Of a stretch of 45,486 bases of DNA, positions 1 to 10,900 are shown in pieces. Within the stretch, counting starts at the first letter, position 1, and each line of letters opens with the position of its first letter. The position numbers and the translations under genes were made by a program. A model generated the notes under the pieces. It saw only the letters and a list, made by a program, of their open reading frames with translations. It made no database searches and was not told the DNA's origin. The DNA comes from Burkholderiaceae bacterium (GTDB lineage: Bacteria; Pseudomonadota; Gammaproteobacteria; Burkholderiales; Burkholderiaceae). The stretch is taken from the NCBI GenBank assembly GCA_947449305.1, contig CANFRA010000007.1, positions 1-45,486 of the forward strand, given 5' to 3'.

Positions 1-104
1 CTGCTCAACAAAATCAAGTGAATCATTGCTGCAAGACCAAACAGAAAAATACCTTGAACAACCATTGATCGCAACGGATCATACAGTTTCCAAATTCTCC
101 ACAT
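1..104 (-). CDS. pufA: Light-harvesting complex 1 alpha polypeptide (partial, runs off the window start)
   Basis: Minus-strand translation from ATG at 104: [34 protein letters not shown]...; typical LH1 alpha N-terminus ([10 protein letters not shown]) and TM helix with BChl-ligating His (AAMIHL). Below the ORF-track length cutoff. Confidence 0.93.
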   Translation of the reverse strand, partial: MWRIWKLYDPLRSMVVQGIFLFGLAAMIHLILLS

Positions 105-113
105 AATCTTCTC

Positions 114-338
114 CTAATTTAAGTAAGACATAAAGCCATAGACTGCCGACTTCGTACCATCGATAAGCGATTTTTCTTCAGCTCCTGGAAGCCAAGAACT
201 CCACTTATTGGGCAAAATCTGGGTAAATAAAGAAATAGCAAAGCACACTAAAAAACACAAAATAAAAATAAGATTGAAAGTAATTGAATCCTCTCTGATC
301 ATATTTTTTTCTTTGCTCATAACGTGACTAATTTTCAT
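114..338 (-). CDS. Small single-TM protein of unknown function inserted between pufB and pufA
   Basis: 74-aa ORF, SD-like AGGGGA just upstream of ATG at 338, 28 nt after pufB stop and 9 nt between its stop and pufA start. One hydrophobic helix (FNLIFILCFLVCFAISLFTQIL), no His in the TM, positively charged N-terminus. Confidence 0.8.
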   Translation of the reverse strand: MKISHVMSKEKNMIREDSITFNLIFILCFLVCFAISLFTQILPNKWSSWLPGAEEKSLIDGTKSAVYGFMSYLN

Positions 339-365
339 TTCATTCCCCTAAGATTTGGTCCGATT

Positions 366-518
366 TCAATGGAACCAAGGACGCCAAGCCCAAACCAAAA
401 TATGGGCCACTACAGCAATTGAACTAAAACCAACTAAACCTTGGACGTACAACTGGTGAAACTCCTTGGCTTCGTCATCAGTAAGGCCAGATATTGAACC
501 TGTTCTGTGGTCGCTCAT
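366..518 (-). CDS. pufB: Light-harvesting complex 1 beta polypeptide
   Basis: 50-aa minus-strand [55 protein letters not shown] beta signature (LT..EA.EFH, AH..VW.WRPW). Preceded by AAGGAGG. Not in the ORF track because of length. Confidence 0.95.
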   Translation of the reverse strand: MSDHRTGSISGLTDDEAKEFHQLYVQGLVGFSSIAVVAHILVWAWRPWFH

Positions 519-661
519 AACCAATTACCTCCTTCAAAAATAGCCTTGCGGCCGTTATCGCGCTTTACCCGCGCGACATGGGCTGTAGCGTACGGCATGC
601 CACATTCTGCTTCCAACAAATCAAGTGACTTGTTGTACTTAACTGTTATCAAGAAGGCCAT
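515..661 (-). CDS. Putative 48-aa protein between bchZ and pufB, unknown function
   Basis: Minus-strand [51 protein letters not shown]; start overlaps bchZ stop (TAATG) and stop overlaps pufB start (ATGA). Not in the ORF track because of length. Confidence 0.6.
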   Translation of the reverse strand: MAFLITVKYNKSLDLLEAECGMPYATAHVARVKRDNGRKAIFEGGNWL

Positions 662-2118
662 TAAGCTTCAACCTCTTCAATGATTTCTTTGCAAGAAGAC
701 TTCACTCTTGCCGCTGTAACTCTTTCTTCGCCCGCTTTTTCTGCATCCTGCTCTACACGATCGCGCATCTCTTTAGCAGCAGAAATCTGAATCAGTACTG
801 GTCTCGTTTTAATGAAGTCAGCTACCAACTTCTGAGCATCTTGATCCCAAGGCAGCGAATTAGAGCGATAAGTACGGGTGAGTGAAGCATCAACCTTGTC
901 CATATCAGTGCCTAGTGGCAGGATATAAAAGAGTGCGTCGAATAAACCATTACAAAATTCTTGAATGATGTAGGTTGCGCCGGCATAGCCCATAAATGGC
1001 GTACCAGTATGACGACGAATAATGGCGCCAGGGAATGATGATGGAATATACGATGCCTTGCTACCGGTCTCAGCTAAATACATTCTCTCGTTGTAGCTGC
1101 CAAACATCACAAGCGGAGGCTTCTCTTTAGTGAGCTTGCGCACATCTTGATTATTGGTTTTTTCACCAGGCTTTCTAGGAACAGCAAAGCTACAAGGCAA
1201 TCCCATCTCATCAGATAAGAAATGGCGTATGCCCCGGGTATAAGTTTCATTCGCAACAACTGCATAACTTGCAGTACTAAAAAAATCTTGAGTCACTGAA
1301 CGCCATAAGTCCCAGATTGGCTTAATAGTGGTGTGTTTCTCACGTTCAATAAATGGTTCTGGATCTAACCCAAGCAATTCGCCAAGCTTACGCAAGAATT
1401 GAGTGGTGCTATGTAAACCGAGAGGTGCTTGCAGGTAGGGGCGCTCTAAGGCTTCACACAGCATGCGACCAAACTCACGATACATACAGATGTTGACATC
1501 TGCATTGACCAAGTTCTCAACATCGGCTAAATGAGAGCCTAGTGGGAAGACCATATTAATTTCAGCGCCAATGCCCTCTGCTAAGCGGCGAATCTCTGCA
1601 AGATCGCTTGGCATATTGAAGGTGCCGTAGCATGGTCCAATAATATTGACGCGTGGCTTCTCGCCTTCTGCCCTTGGTTTGCGTTCTGGAATCTTGCGAG
1701 TGCCGTATTCAGTCCACAACCAATACATCGCACGATTAGCGCACTGCCATTGATCTTCATCGATGGTTCTTGGTAAGAAGCGAGCAATATTCATACCCTC
1801 TGGAGTAACGCCACCACCAATCATTTCTGCAATAGAGCCTGTTACCACTACCGCTGGCAGATCAGGATCTAAAGTAGCATGTGCGCGCTTCATCGCACCT
1901 TCTGTACCTTCGCGACCTAACTGCTCTTCCTCTAAACCAGTCACCACAATTGGCAACTCGTGTGGAGGCAAGGCGTCGGTGTAATGCAGTACTGAAGTGA
2001 CCGGTAGGTTTTCACAGCCCACTGGGCCATCAATCACTACTTGTAAGCCTTTGATAGCAGTAAATACATAGACTGCTCCCCAATATCCACCAGCGCGATC
2101 GTGATCAATGACGAACAT
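661..2118 (-). CDS. bchZ: Chlorophyllide a reductase subunit Z
   Basis: 485-aa nitrogenase-like protein ([55 protein letters not shown]), directly after bchY. Confidence 0.96.
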   Translation of the reverse strand: MFVIDHDRAGGYWGAVYVFTAIKGLQVVIDGPVGCENLPVTSVLHYTDALPPHELPIVVTGLEEEQLGREGTEGAMKRAHATLDPDLPAVVVTGSIAEMIGGGVTPEGMNIARFLPRTIDEDQWQCANRAMYWLWTEYGTRKIPERKPRAEGEKPRVNIIGPCYGTFNMPSDLAEIRRLAEGIGAEINMVFPLGSHLADVENLVNADVNICMYREFGRMLCEALERPYLQAPLGLHSTTQFLRKLGELLGLDPEPFIEREKHTTIKPIWDLWRSVTQDFFSTASYAVVANETYTRGIRHFLSDEMGLPCSFAVPRKPGEKTNNQDVRKLTKEKPPLVMFGSYNERMYLAETGSKASYIPSSFPGAIIRRHTGTPFMGYAGATYIIQEFCNGLFDALFYILPLGTDMDKVDASLTRTYRSNSLPWDQDAQKLVADFIKTRPVLIQISAAKEMRDRVEQDAEKAGEERVTAARVKSSCKEIIEEVEA

Positions 2119-3656
2119 TACATCATCTCCTCAGCTTTGCGCTTCTTGATTTTCTTCTCTAGCTTGCGACGTACTTCAGCTTTGAACTCTGGATGATCTT
2201 GTGGAACATTCTCCCAAACGCCAGATTTAAATCCAGATCCCACATCGCCAAAGAATGCCTTCATCTCATCGAAGCGGGCTTGATTGCCAATCGCAGCATT
2301 AATCACTTGTGCTAATGAACCAGCACCTGCAGGCCCCATCAATGGTCTTGCTGAAATCAGGTTCGTAAAGTACAGCGATGGAATTGAAGCTTGTTTAGCA
2401 GCCTGCACTACTGGTGTAGTTCCAATTGCTAAGTCTGGTTTGAACTCTTTCATCGCAGCTAAATCTTGTTCCAAGGAAGCGCGGAATTGAACGTGAACAC
2501 CTTTTGCCTCTAACCATTCGCGATCTTCATCACTCCAAGGAGTGCGTGGGCAGGCAGAACCAACATAACGTACATCGGCACCGCTCTCAATGAGTAAGCG
2601 CGCCACAATCAGCTCAGAGCCTTCATAACCACTTAAGGTAATGCGCCCCTTGATGGGTGCAGCAGCAAGCACACCTTTGATAGCTGGGAGAATACGGTTT
2701 TGTGCAGCTGCAATTAGGTCCTGTGGCGTATTGGTTGATTTACCAATGGCCTCTAACCAACGGGCCGTACCTTCATAACCTACTGGTGCTGAGCCAACAA
2801 TGGAGCGCCCCGCTGCTTCAAATTCACGGATACAAGAAGTGTAGAAAGGATGTAATGCAGCAACGGTTACGCAATCGAGCGCTTGATACATTTCACGCCA
2901 CTCACGCGTTGGTACTGAAGCGCCTACTGCCAGGCCCATCGGCTCAATCATCATGCCAATACCAACTGGATCAGCTGGGAAAATTTCGCCTAATAAAGTA
3001 ATGGTTGGCTTACTGGAGCGGCCAGCACGCGGTGCTTGCACAGGACCAGACATGGCTTCATTACGTGCGTAATTGAGCATAGCACCAGCGAGCACATCTT
3101 TTGCTTCAGCATGTGTTGGTACACCAAATCCTGGCACATCAATGCCGATGATGCGCACACCATTAATTTCTTTTGGTAATAACTGTAGTGGAACACCGCT
3201 AGCAGTTGGTACACATAAATTAATAATGACAATTGCGTCGTACTTTTCTGGATCTGCTTCTTGATAGACAGAATCACGAATGTCTTCAAACAACTTACCG
3301 GTCACCAATGTCTCAGAATTAAATGGCACATAACCAACGCTGCGACGTGCACCATAGAAGTGGGAAGTAAAAGTTAAGCCATATACGCAGCATGCAGAAC
3401 CAGAAAGAATCGTGGCAGTTCTGCGCATCCGCAAGCCTACCCGCAATGCTCCAAATGCAGGACACATACTTTGCGGTTGATCATGCGGGCCCTTAGGATA
3501 GTCTTTTGCATATTGCTGCAAAGTCTCAGACTTACCTGCCGCCTTAGCAGCAGCAAGCATCTCTGCTTCACCTGAGTGACAGCCCAGACCATCACCTAAA
3601 GTAGGATCGGTCTTTAACTTTTCCTCTGGGGTAATCGGTATGATCGTTTTAGTCAT
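2118..3656 (-). CDS. bchY: Chlorophyllide a reductase subunit Y
   Basis: 512-aa nitrogenase-like protein in bchXYZ order; [24 protein letters not shown] motifs. Confidence 0.95.
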   Translation of the reverse strand: MTKTIIPITPEEKLKTDPTLGDGLGCHSGEAEMLAAAKAAGKSETLQQYAKDYPKGPHDQPQSMCPAFGALRVGLRMRRTATILSGSACCVYGLTFTSHFYGARRSVGYVPFNSETLVTGKLFEDIRDSVYQEADPEKYDAIVIINLCVPTASGVPLQLLPKEINGVRIIGIDVPGFGVPTHAEAKDVLAGAMLNYARNEAMSGPVQAPRAGRSSKPTITLLGEIFPADPVGIGMMIEPMGLAVGASVPTREWREMYQALDCVTVAALHPFYTSCIREFEAAGRSIVGSAPVGYEGTARWLEAIGKSTNTPQDLIAAAQNRILPAIKGVLAAAPIKGRITLSGYEGSELIVARLLIESGADVRYVGSACPRTPWSDEDREWLEAKGVHVQFRASLEQDLAAMKEFKPDLAIGTTPVVQAAKQASIPSLYFTNLISARPLMGPAGAGSLAQVINAAIGNQARFDEMKAFFGDVGSGFKSGVWENVPQDHPEFKAEVRRKLEKKIKKRKAEEMM

Positions 3657-3680
3657 AGCAGCGGATTGCTCTCTATCTCT

Positions 3681-4688
3681 TTAGGCTTGGTCGTAAATAA
3701 CTTCAAGTGTTTTCTTAATGACTTCGTCTTTGCCCATCATGTCTTTCACAGTCGCTGGCTTCAAAACAATGTCGCGACCAGTTACTTCTGAAGAGAACAA
3801 GCCCAACAACTCATCCTGACTTAATGGCTTAGGACGAACTGGCGGGGCTTCAGAAACATTAGTAGCAAGCTCTTCAAATAGTGGGGCCCACTGCGTGCCA
3901 GGCTGGCCAATAATTTCATAGCTAGCACTCTTACGACGAATATCTTCGTTCGCAGGAATCGCTGCTAATACTGGAATGCCTGCCTTTTCAGCAAAAGCTT
4001 GTGCTTCACCAGTGAGATCATCCTTATTAATCACCATGCCAGCTACGCCAACGTTGCCGCCTAATTTGCGGAAGTACTCTACTGCTGAGCAAACGTTGTT
4101 CGCAACATAAAGAGATTGCAAATCGTTACTTGCAACTACGATGACCTTTTGGCACATATCACGCGCGATTGGCAAACCGAAGCCGCCACAAACCACGTCA
4201 CCCAAGAAATCGAGAAGAACATAGTCAAAGCCCCAATCATGGAAGCCCAGTTTTTCTAAGGTTTCAAAGCCGTGAATAATGCCGCGACCACCACAACCTC
4301 TTCCTACTTCTGGGCCGCCTAACTCCATCGCAAATACGCCATCACGAATAAAGCAAACGTCGCCAATCGATACTGATTCACCAGCTAATTTTTTCTTCGA
4401 AGAGGTTTCAATAATGGTTGGGCAAGCCTTGCCGCCAAACAGGAGTGAAGTGGTATCGCTTTTAGGATCACAACCAATCAGCAATACTTTCTTGCCTTGC
4501 TGAGCCATCATGTAAGAGAGATTGGCAAGCGTAAAGCTCTTGCCAATTCCGCCCTTGCCATAAATAGCAATGATTTGGGTTTCTTTGGTCACTGGACCTG
4601 TAGAAACTGGATCAGGCTCAATAGCGGCTTCTTTTTTGAGGTCCATGAATTGCACTGTTGCTGTTGCTGGGATGCTTGATGAACTCAT
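3681..4688 (-). CDS. bchX: Chlorophyllide a reductase iron protein subunit X
   Basis: NifH/BchL-like P-loop ATPase ([45 protein letters not shown]). Start chosen at 4688 (MSSSSIPAT) because it overlaps the bchC stop as ATGA; the ORF track extends to 4724. Confidence 0.95.
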   Translation of the reverse strand: MSSSSIPATATVQFMDLKKEAAIEPDPVSTGPVTKETQIIAIYGKGGIGKSFTLANLSYMMAQQGKKVLLIGCDPKSDTTSLLFGGKACPTIIETSSKKKLAGESVSIGDVCFIRDGVFAMELGGPEVGRGCGGRGIIHGFETLEKLGFHDWGFDYVLLDFLGDVVCGGFGLPIARDMCQKVIVVASNDLQSLYVANNVCSAVEYFRKLGGNVGVAGMVINKDDLTGEAQAFAEKAGIPVLAAIPANEDIRRKSASYEIIGQPGTQWAPLFEELATNVSEAPPVRPKPLSQDELLGLFSSEVTGRDIVLKPATVKDMMGKDEVIKKTLEVIYDQA

Positions 4689-5632
4689 TGCAGATTTCTC
4701 CAATCTAGAACCATTTTTAAACAATCAATATTGTTGAAAGCCGTGTGATAGGCCTCATTTGCATCATTAGGTGAAGAGCGATGCGTAATCAAACCATCCA
4801 AACTTAACTTGCCCGACTCCACCAAATCCTTAATTGCAACTAAATCTCCTGGTGCCCACTGTGCTGCGATACGAATGCGTGCTTCCCGCATAAATGCTTG
4901 CGGAAATGAAAAAGAAATCGTGTCATAAAAACCTGCCAAAACAATTTCCCCACCAGGACTAAGGCAGCTGATCAATGTATCCAGTAGCTTGGCATCGCCA
5001 CTCACGTCCACAATCGTTTTGTATTTCTTAATCTGATCGTCTTTAGGATCTATGGCGTCATAACCTACAGCACCTTCTCGGCGAGCTGCATTGGTCTCCC
5101 ACACTACTGGGCGCTTGCCTTTAGCAACTGCGATACGCGCAATCAAGCGACCTAATACACCATGTCCAATAATTAAATCGGGTTGCTCCTGTCCAGGACC
5201 AGAGGTGACGTGATATCCAGTTGCAGCTAAAGCAAAGAGAATTGCCTCTTCACCCAAATGATCTTGAATGGCGATCACGCGATTACTATCCACAATCACA
5301 CGTGAGGCTGCACCACCAAATAAACCTTTAATCTCACCGTAGCATTTCGCTCCGGGTACAAATACTCGTTGACCTACTTTGAGTGTGGAGTCTGTACCGA
5401 CTTTCACTACCCTACCTACAGATTCGTAACCAGGAACTAGCGGATAACCCATGCCAGGAAAGTTGGGCATTTTGCCTGTCCACAATAATTTTTCTGTGCC
5501 AGTGCTAATGCCACTCCATTCCATGTCCACTACGACATCGATCGGGGTCATAGGTGTTAATTCAAGATCAGCAAGAATGACGCTTTCTGGCTTTTCCAGA
5601 ACAATTGCTCTTGTTTGATACCTATCAGCCAT
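4685..5632 (-). CDS. bchC: Bacteriochlorophyllide 3-hydroxyethyl dehydrogenase
   Basis: 315-aa medium-chain dehydrogenase-like protein upstream of bchX; GTEKLLWTGKMPNFPGMGYPLVPGYESVG motif typical of BchC. Confidence 0.95.
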   Translation of the reverse strand: MADRYQTRAIVLEKPESVILADLELTPMTPIDVVVDMEWSGISTGTEKLLWTGKMPNFPGMGYPLVPGYESVGRVVKVGTDSTLKVGQRVFVPGAKCYGEIKGLFGGAASRVIVDSNRVIAIQDHLGEEAILFALAATGYHVTSGPGQEQPDLIIGHGVLGRLIARIAVAKGKRPVVWETNAARREGAVGYDAIDPKDDQIKKYKTIVDVSGDAKLLDTLISCLSPGGEIVLAGFYDTISFSFPQAFMREARIRIAAQWAPGDLVAIKDLVESGKLSLDGLITHRSSPNDANEAYHTAFNNIDCLKMVLDWRNLQ

Positions 5633-5664
5633 ATCTCTTTAGGTGCTCTATTTCTCGTCAAAAG

Positions 5665-5682
5665 TGTAAAAAAATGTTTACA
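5665..5682. promoter_or_regulatory. Candidate PpsR/CrtJ site (TGT-N12-ACA) upstream of bchC
   Basis: TGTAAAAAAATGTTTACA matches TGT-N12-ACA in the crtF-bchC intergenic region. Confidence 0.6.
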
Positions 5683-5784
5683 CAATAGTTTTTAATCCTT
5701 AATTGCCCACTTGTCATCTAGGGGTTTTCTCTACTAAATGAGATGCTTTTAGGGGTCTAAATAGAGGGATTCCTGAGCTAGGCT

Positions 5785-6921
5785 TTATGCTGTAGGAGTG
5801 CTAGGCTTATTGCACTGCAATATTTGTGCATTTAAGGGCATATAAGAATTTAATAGCCTGATACCTGTAAACCCTGCTTGACTTAATAAGCCGCTGATTT
5901 CAGCTTCAGTTCGCGGCCTTCCCCTGCCCATTGCTAGCAAATAGAATCCAAAATAGGCGTGGCCCATCGCCTCAAAGCCTTTGGTCTCAGCCATGGGTTC
6001 TGCCAGCAATAAAGTGCCGCCCGGCTTGAGGGCGTTAAACACATTGGCAAGCAATTGCTTTACACGGGCATCGTCATGATCAAAAATCACCCGCACAAGG
6101 GTAGCTAGGTCGCACCCCTGAGGCAGCGAATCTTGGAAAAAGTTACCGCCAATCGCTTGAGCCCGCTTTGAGAGCCCAATTTCCCCAAAGTGAGCATTGG
6201 AGAGCTCTGCCACCCCAGGAATATCAAATAATTTGAATTCCAAATGCGGGTAGCGAGCAGCCAACCTTTTAACGAAGGCGCCCTGACCACCGCCAATATC
6301 AAGAACCATGTGATGCTTGTCCATGGGATAGGCATCAATGATCTCGTCGGTCACTAGGGATTGGGTATGCGCCATCAATTTGGAGTAATCAGCAACCTTT
6401 TCAGCAGATAAGTTTTCTGGTGCAGCGCCCTGCTCTGGAGTGATATACGGCCAGTACTCATTCAAAGCTGCAGAGCTTGTATCGCCCTGCAATAAAGCGA
6501 TTGGATCAGAGAGGTCGCGATAAAAATCGGCATGGTGCTTAACCATATCTAGAATCGCGACGTTACCCACTAAAGGGGCGCCCATCATGCTTAGGGCATA
6601 ACGGTCTTCACTGCGCTTAACGAGTAACTTGATCGCTACTGCAGCATCTAATAGACGTCTTAAGCCGGCTGGCTTTAATGGAATTTTTTTTTGTAAGTCA
6701 TTAAAGCTCACAGCACCCTTCGCCAAAATATCAAAGAGATTGACTTGGGTACAGGCAAGCAGAACTTGGGTGTAAACAAACCCTGCCATCAAATCAAAGA
6801 TATCGGATGCTTGCTTTCTGACTAACCAACGGGTGAGGGGAAAACGAGTCGCCCAGCGCTGAAAGCTAGGTGAGGCAATCAAACGATTTCGCCAATCGAA
6901 GAAGCTTTCCATGAAAGGCAA
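5785..6921 (-). CDS. crtF: Carotenoid O-methyltransferase (hydroxyneurosporene methyltransferase type)
   Basis: 378-aa SAM methyltransferase (VLDIGGGQGAFVKRLAARYP; LARVIFDHDD-like region; GRPRTEAEI), located between crtE and bchC. Confidence 0.92.
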   Translation of the reverse strand: MPFMESFFDWRNRLIASPSFQRWATRFPLTRWLVRKQASDIFDLMAGFVYTQVLLACTQVNLFDILAKGAVSFNDLQKKIPLKPAGLRRLLDAAVAIKLLVKRSEDRYALSMMGAPLVGNVAILDMVKHHADFYRDLSDPIALLQGDTSSAALNEYWPYITPEQGAAPENLSAEKVADYSKLMAHTQSLVTDEIIDAYPMDKHHMVLDIGGGQGAFVKRLAARYPHLEFKLFDIPGVAELSNAHFGEIGLSKRAQAIGGNFFQDSLPQGCDLATLVRVIFDHDDARVKQLLANVFNALKPGGTLLLAEPMAETKGFEAMGHAYFGFYLLAMGRGRPRTEAEISGLLSQAGFTGIRLLNSYMPLNAQILQCNKPSTPTA

Positions 6922-6951
6922 TTGAGAACCTAGACTGCAGTAGTATGAAAA

Positions 6952-7860
6952 TTAAGAATGGCTGGTTTGACGAAACAAAATTTTTCTTTTCGCATCCTTA
7001 AACCAATCTGAAGGCACGAGACGCTCAGACTCTTGGGTAACAAGAGCGCGTAACATTTTCTCGCCCTTGCAATGAGGTATCGAAGCAATCGACTTTTGTA
7101 CTAACTCATCAAAACGCTGCACGGCACCGCTCAGACCTAAATCTCTTGCAGAACTAGGTCGATCATGAGCGATATCCTGACCCGCAGGCTTACCTAATTC
7201 AGCTTGATCAGCAACGACATCACGAATGTCATCTGCAACTTGATAGGCCTCACCAAGCCACTCACCTAGAGGTCTCCAAGTCGCTGCATCAGCACCTGCT
7301 GCTTGTGCACCAGCAGCAGTAGCAGCCTCAAATAATGAACCCGTTTTTGCGCGTTGATAATCCCTTAATACGACTTTTGATTCACACTCCCAGGCTTGGC
7401 CAGCAACAATTCCGTTGGGCGAGCCAACACTCGTTGCAATGGTATTCATGAGAGGGCCTAAGCGGAAGATAGAGCGTGAACCAGAATTGGCTAAGACCTG
7501 GAAAGCTAAAACAATCAAAGCATCGCCTGCTAGCACTGCTATGCGCTCACCATAGGCAGCATGTACAGATGGTCTGCCACGGCGAAGCTCTGCATTATCA
7601 AAACAAGGTAAGTCATCGTGAACTAAGGAAGCGCAGTGCAAAATCTCAATCGCACTCGCTGCTGCATTTGATAATGCAGGATCATCATCACCGCAAGCTG
7701 CAGCCACAGCCAAACATAATTGCGGACGAATTCTGGCACCCCCAGGAAACACTGAGTAGTGCATCGCTTCTTGCAAGAGCTGTGGCCCTTGTTTTGAATG
7801 CGCCAAAATCATGGCTTTTTCAAGGCTTTGATTGATTCGGTCTAAGGTGCTCATAGTCAT
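6952..7860 (-). CDS. crtE: Geranylgeranyl diphosphate synthase (polyprenyl synthetase family)
   Basis: Two Asp-rich motifs (LVHDDLPCFDNAELRRGRPSVH; QVADDIRDVVAD). Confidence 0.92.
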   Translation of the reverse strand: MTMSTLDRINQSLEKAMILAHSKQGPQLLQEAMHYSVFPGGARIRPQLCLAVAAACGDDDPALSNAAASAIEILHCASLVHDDLPCFDNAELRRGRPSVHAAYGERIAVLAGDALIVLAFQVLANSGSRSIFRLGPLMNTIATSVGSPNGIVAGQAWECESKVVLRDYQRAKTGSLFEAATAAGAQAAGADAATWRPLGEWLGEAYQVADDIRDVVADQAELGKPAGQDIAHDRPSSARDLGLSGAVQRFDELVQKSIASIPHCKGEKMLRALVTQESERLVPSDWFKDAKRKILFRQTSHS

Positions 7861-7920
7861 TTTGTGTTGTTTTGTGTTGAAGTGATGTGTTTAAGAAAAA
7901 GGTCTGGCTACTGGAATAAA

Positions 7921-10900
7921 TTAGGCTGCTAAAGAGTTGTTGTCATAGATACCTTCTAAGCGATCCTCTAGCTCATCATTAGCTTCTTGCATTGCCTTGA
8001 GCATTTCTGGTTCAGGCTGCCAATAATTTCTTTGTGAGGCCTCAGTAAGACGATTTGCTAAACGGGCAGCAGCAGTTGGATTGAGCTTAGCCAAGCGCTC
8101 ACGCATTTCTGGGTTGAGCATGAAAGTTTCAGTCAGCTGCTTATAGACCCAAGGCTGAACTTGGCCAGTGGTTGCAGACCATCCCATGGTATTGGTGATG
8201 TGTACCTCAATTTGACGCACGCCTTCATAACCACTCTCTAACATGCCTTCGTACCATTTTGGATTGAGCATGCGAGTACGAGTTTCTAGGGAGACCTGTT
8301 CCGAGAGTGTTCTGACAGCGCCCTCACCTTTGGTTTGATCGCCAATAAAGACAGGCACATCAGCTCCACCCTTAGCGCGCTTCACAGCCCTAGTAATACC
8401 TCCTAAAGTATCGAAATAGTTATCGATCGTTGTAACACCTAACTCCATTGAATCTAGATTTTGATACGTCATTTGCACGTCAGATAAAACGCTCTTCAAT
8501 AAAGCATTGTTCTGAATCGGCACGCCAGAGCGTCCAAAAGCAAATCCTTTTCTGCGTGTATAGGTTTCTGCTAACTCATCCTCTTCTTCCCATACGCTGT
8601 TCTCAACCATATTGCTCACATTAGAACCATAAGCACCATCGGCGTTGCCATAAACACGTAATGACGCAGTCTCTAAATCACAGCCATGTTCTTTTTGATA
8701 AGCCAAGGCATGCTTACGGATAAAGTTTTGCTCCAGTGGCTCATCTTCTGCAGAGGCCGCCATAAATGCGGCTTCAGCCAATAACTTAATTTGCAAGGGC
8801 AAGAGGTCACGGAAGATGCCAGACAAGGTGATCACGACGTCAACTCTCGGACGACCAAGCTCACTCAAAGGAATGAGTTGCGCGCCAGCTAAACGACCAT
8901 AACTATCAAAGCGAGGTTTAGCGCCCATCAATGCAAGCGCTTGACCAATCTGGCCGCCTTCCGATTTCAAGTTATCACTTCCCCATAAAACCATCGCAAT
9001 GGATTCTGGTAGTGAGTGACTATCTTCTTGGTATTTATCCAGAATGCGCTGCGCTTGCTTAGCGCCATCCTTGACAGCAAAGACGCTTGGAATTCTGAAA
9101 GGATCAAATCCATGTAAGTTGCGGCCTGTTGGCAATACTTCAGGATTGCGCATCACATCGCCACCTGCTGCCGGGCGAATAAAGCGTCCGTCTAATGCAT
9201 CTAACATGCCAGTAACTTCAGTTTCTGCAGACATCAGCTCATTGGATTTGACCATCTTGCCAAATAGCTCTTCTAATATCTCGCGGTTACCAAGCTCTAG
9301 TAACTCTGGATGGGCATCAATGACATTGCCAAAACTCTCGCCATTCATCAGCGCCTCTACCACGGCATCCTCAACCGGATGATCCAAAGCAACATCAGCC
9401 ATTGCTTTTAATAAACCAAAGCGCTCAGCTAAGGGGGGAACTGCGCCTACCACATGCAAGCCATGCGGTATCAAGGTGTACTCCAACTCAAGCAACTCAT
9501 TAAAGAGATTGCTCACGATATTTTGCAACCCATTCAGATCAGTCTTATCCCATACCGGCTCAGCTTTGCACAGATCAATCTCTGCCGCTTGTGCCTGAAT
9601 CAGCTCTCCTAAATCAATCCGCTCCTGATCTGCATCCTTATCCAAAGATCTAAAGCGCTCAATCGAGGCTTTTAAATCTGCAAGGCCGGCATATAAACCG
9701 GCTTGGGTTACTGGAGGAGTTAAATAACTAATCAGGGTTGCACCAGAGCGACGTTTTGCAATCGCGCCCTCAGAAGGATTGTTCGATGCATACAAATAAA
9801 TATTAGGCAGATCATTAATTAAACGATCTGGCCAACATGCTCCACTCATACCCGTTTGTTTGCCTGGCATGAACTCCAGAGCACCATGTGTGCCAAAGTG
9901 AATCACTGCTGTAGCAGCAAAGTCTTCACGCAAGTAACGGTAGTAGGCAGAAAATGCATGGGTTGGTGCAAAGCCACGCTCAAACAGCAAGCGCATTGGG
10001 TCACCCTCATAACCAAAAGAAGGTTGAACTGAGATCAGCACATTGCCAAACTGCTTACCAAGAACAAAGATGGAGCTGCCGTTCGAGAGTTGTTTGCCTG
10101 GAGCTGGGCCCCACTGCGCTTCAATCTCTTTTAACCAGCGCTCACGACGCACATGGTCATCCACCGGAATTAAGGTATGCACGTTGGCATCTGCGCCATA
10201 TTGCTGAGCATTGCCTTTCAGAATCGAATCACGCAACTCATCAACCGATTCTGGAACCTCGACGGTATAACCGCGCTCTTTCATGCCAATCAATAAGTTT
10301 TGCACCGACTGAAATACGCTCAAGTACGCTGCGCTACCAATATTGCCGGCATTCGGTGGGAAGTTAAACAATACGATGCCCACCTTGCGCTCTGCGCGCT
10401 CTGAACGACGCAGGTCAACCAATTTACCAACGCGTGCAGCCAACATTCCTACGCGCTCGGTACAGGTGAACATGTCTTGTGGGTTATGGTCATCCGTAAA
10501 TGAGCATTGCTTATGGCAACCATTGCAGGTAGTACCGGATGCGCCAGGGCGTCCGCCATAAACCATTGGAATCGTAGAGCCATCTAACTCAGGTATCGCC
10601 ACCATGATGGTGCTCTCTACCGGGAGTAAGCCACGCTCGGAGCCTCCCCACTGCTCCAGATTCTGAAACTCAACAGGGTGAGCAGCGATGTAAGGAATAT
10701 CTAATTTAGCCAGTACTTCTTCAGCAGCATGTGCATCGTTATAAGCAGGTCCGCCTACCAAAGAAAAGCCTGTTAAAGAAATCATGGCATCAATGGTTGG
10801 CTTACCGTCTTGAGTAAAGTAATCATCAATAGCAGGACGGGCATCTAGGCCAGCAGAAAATGCGGGGACTACTTGTAGGCCTTGCGCCTCTAATGCGGCG

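Noticed and set aside
2990-3289. Track ORF opposite in frame within bchY (99 aa, minus)
   Set aside because: Alternative frame inside a confident bchY CDS; composition is atypical and no family resemblance.
9954-10367. 137-aa plus-strand ORF antisense to bchH
   Set aside because: Lies entirely within bchH on the opposite strand; low-complexity antisense translation without recognizable features.
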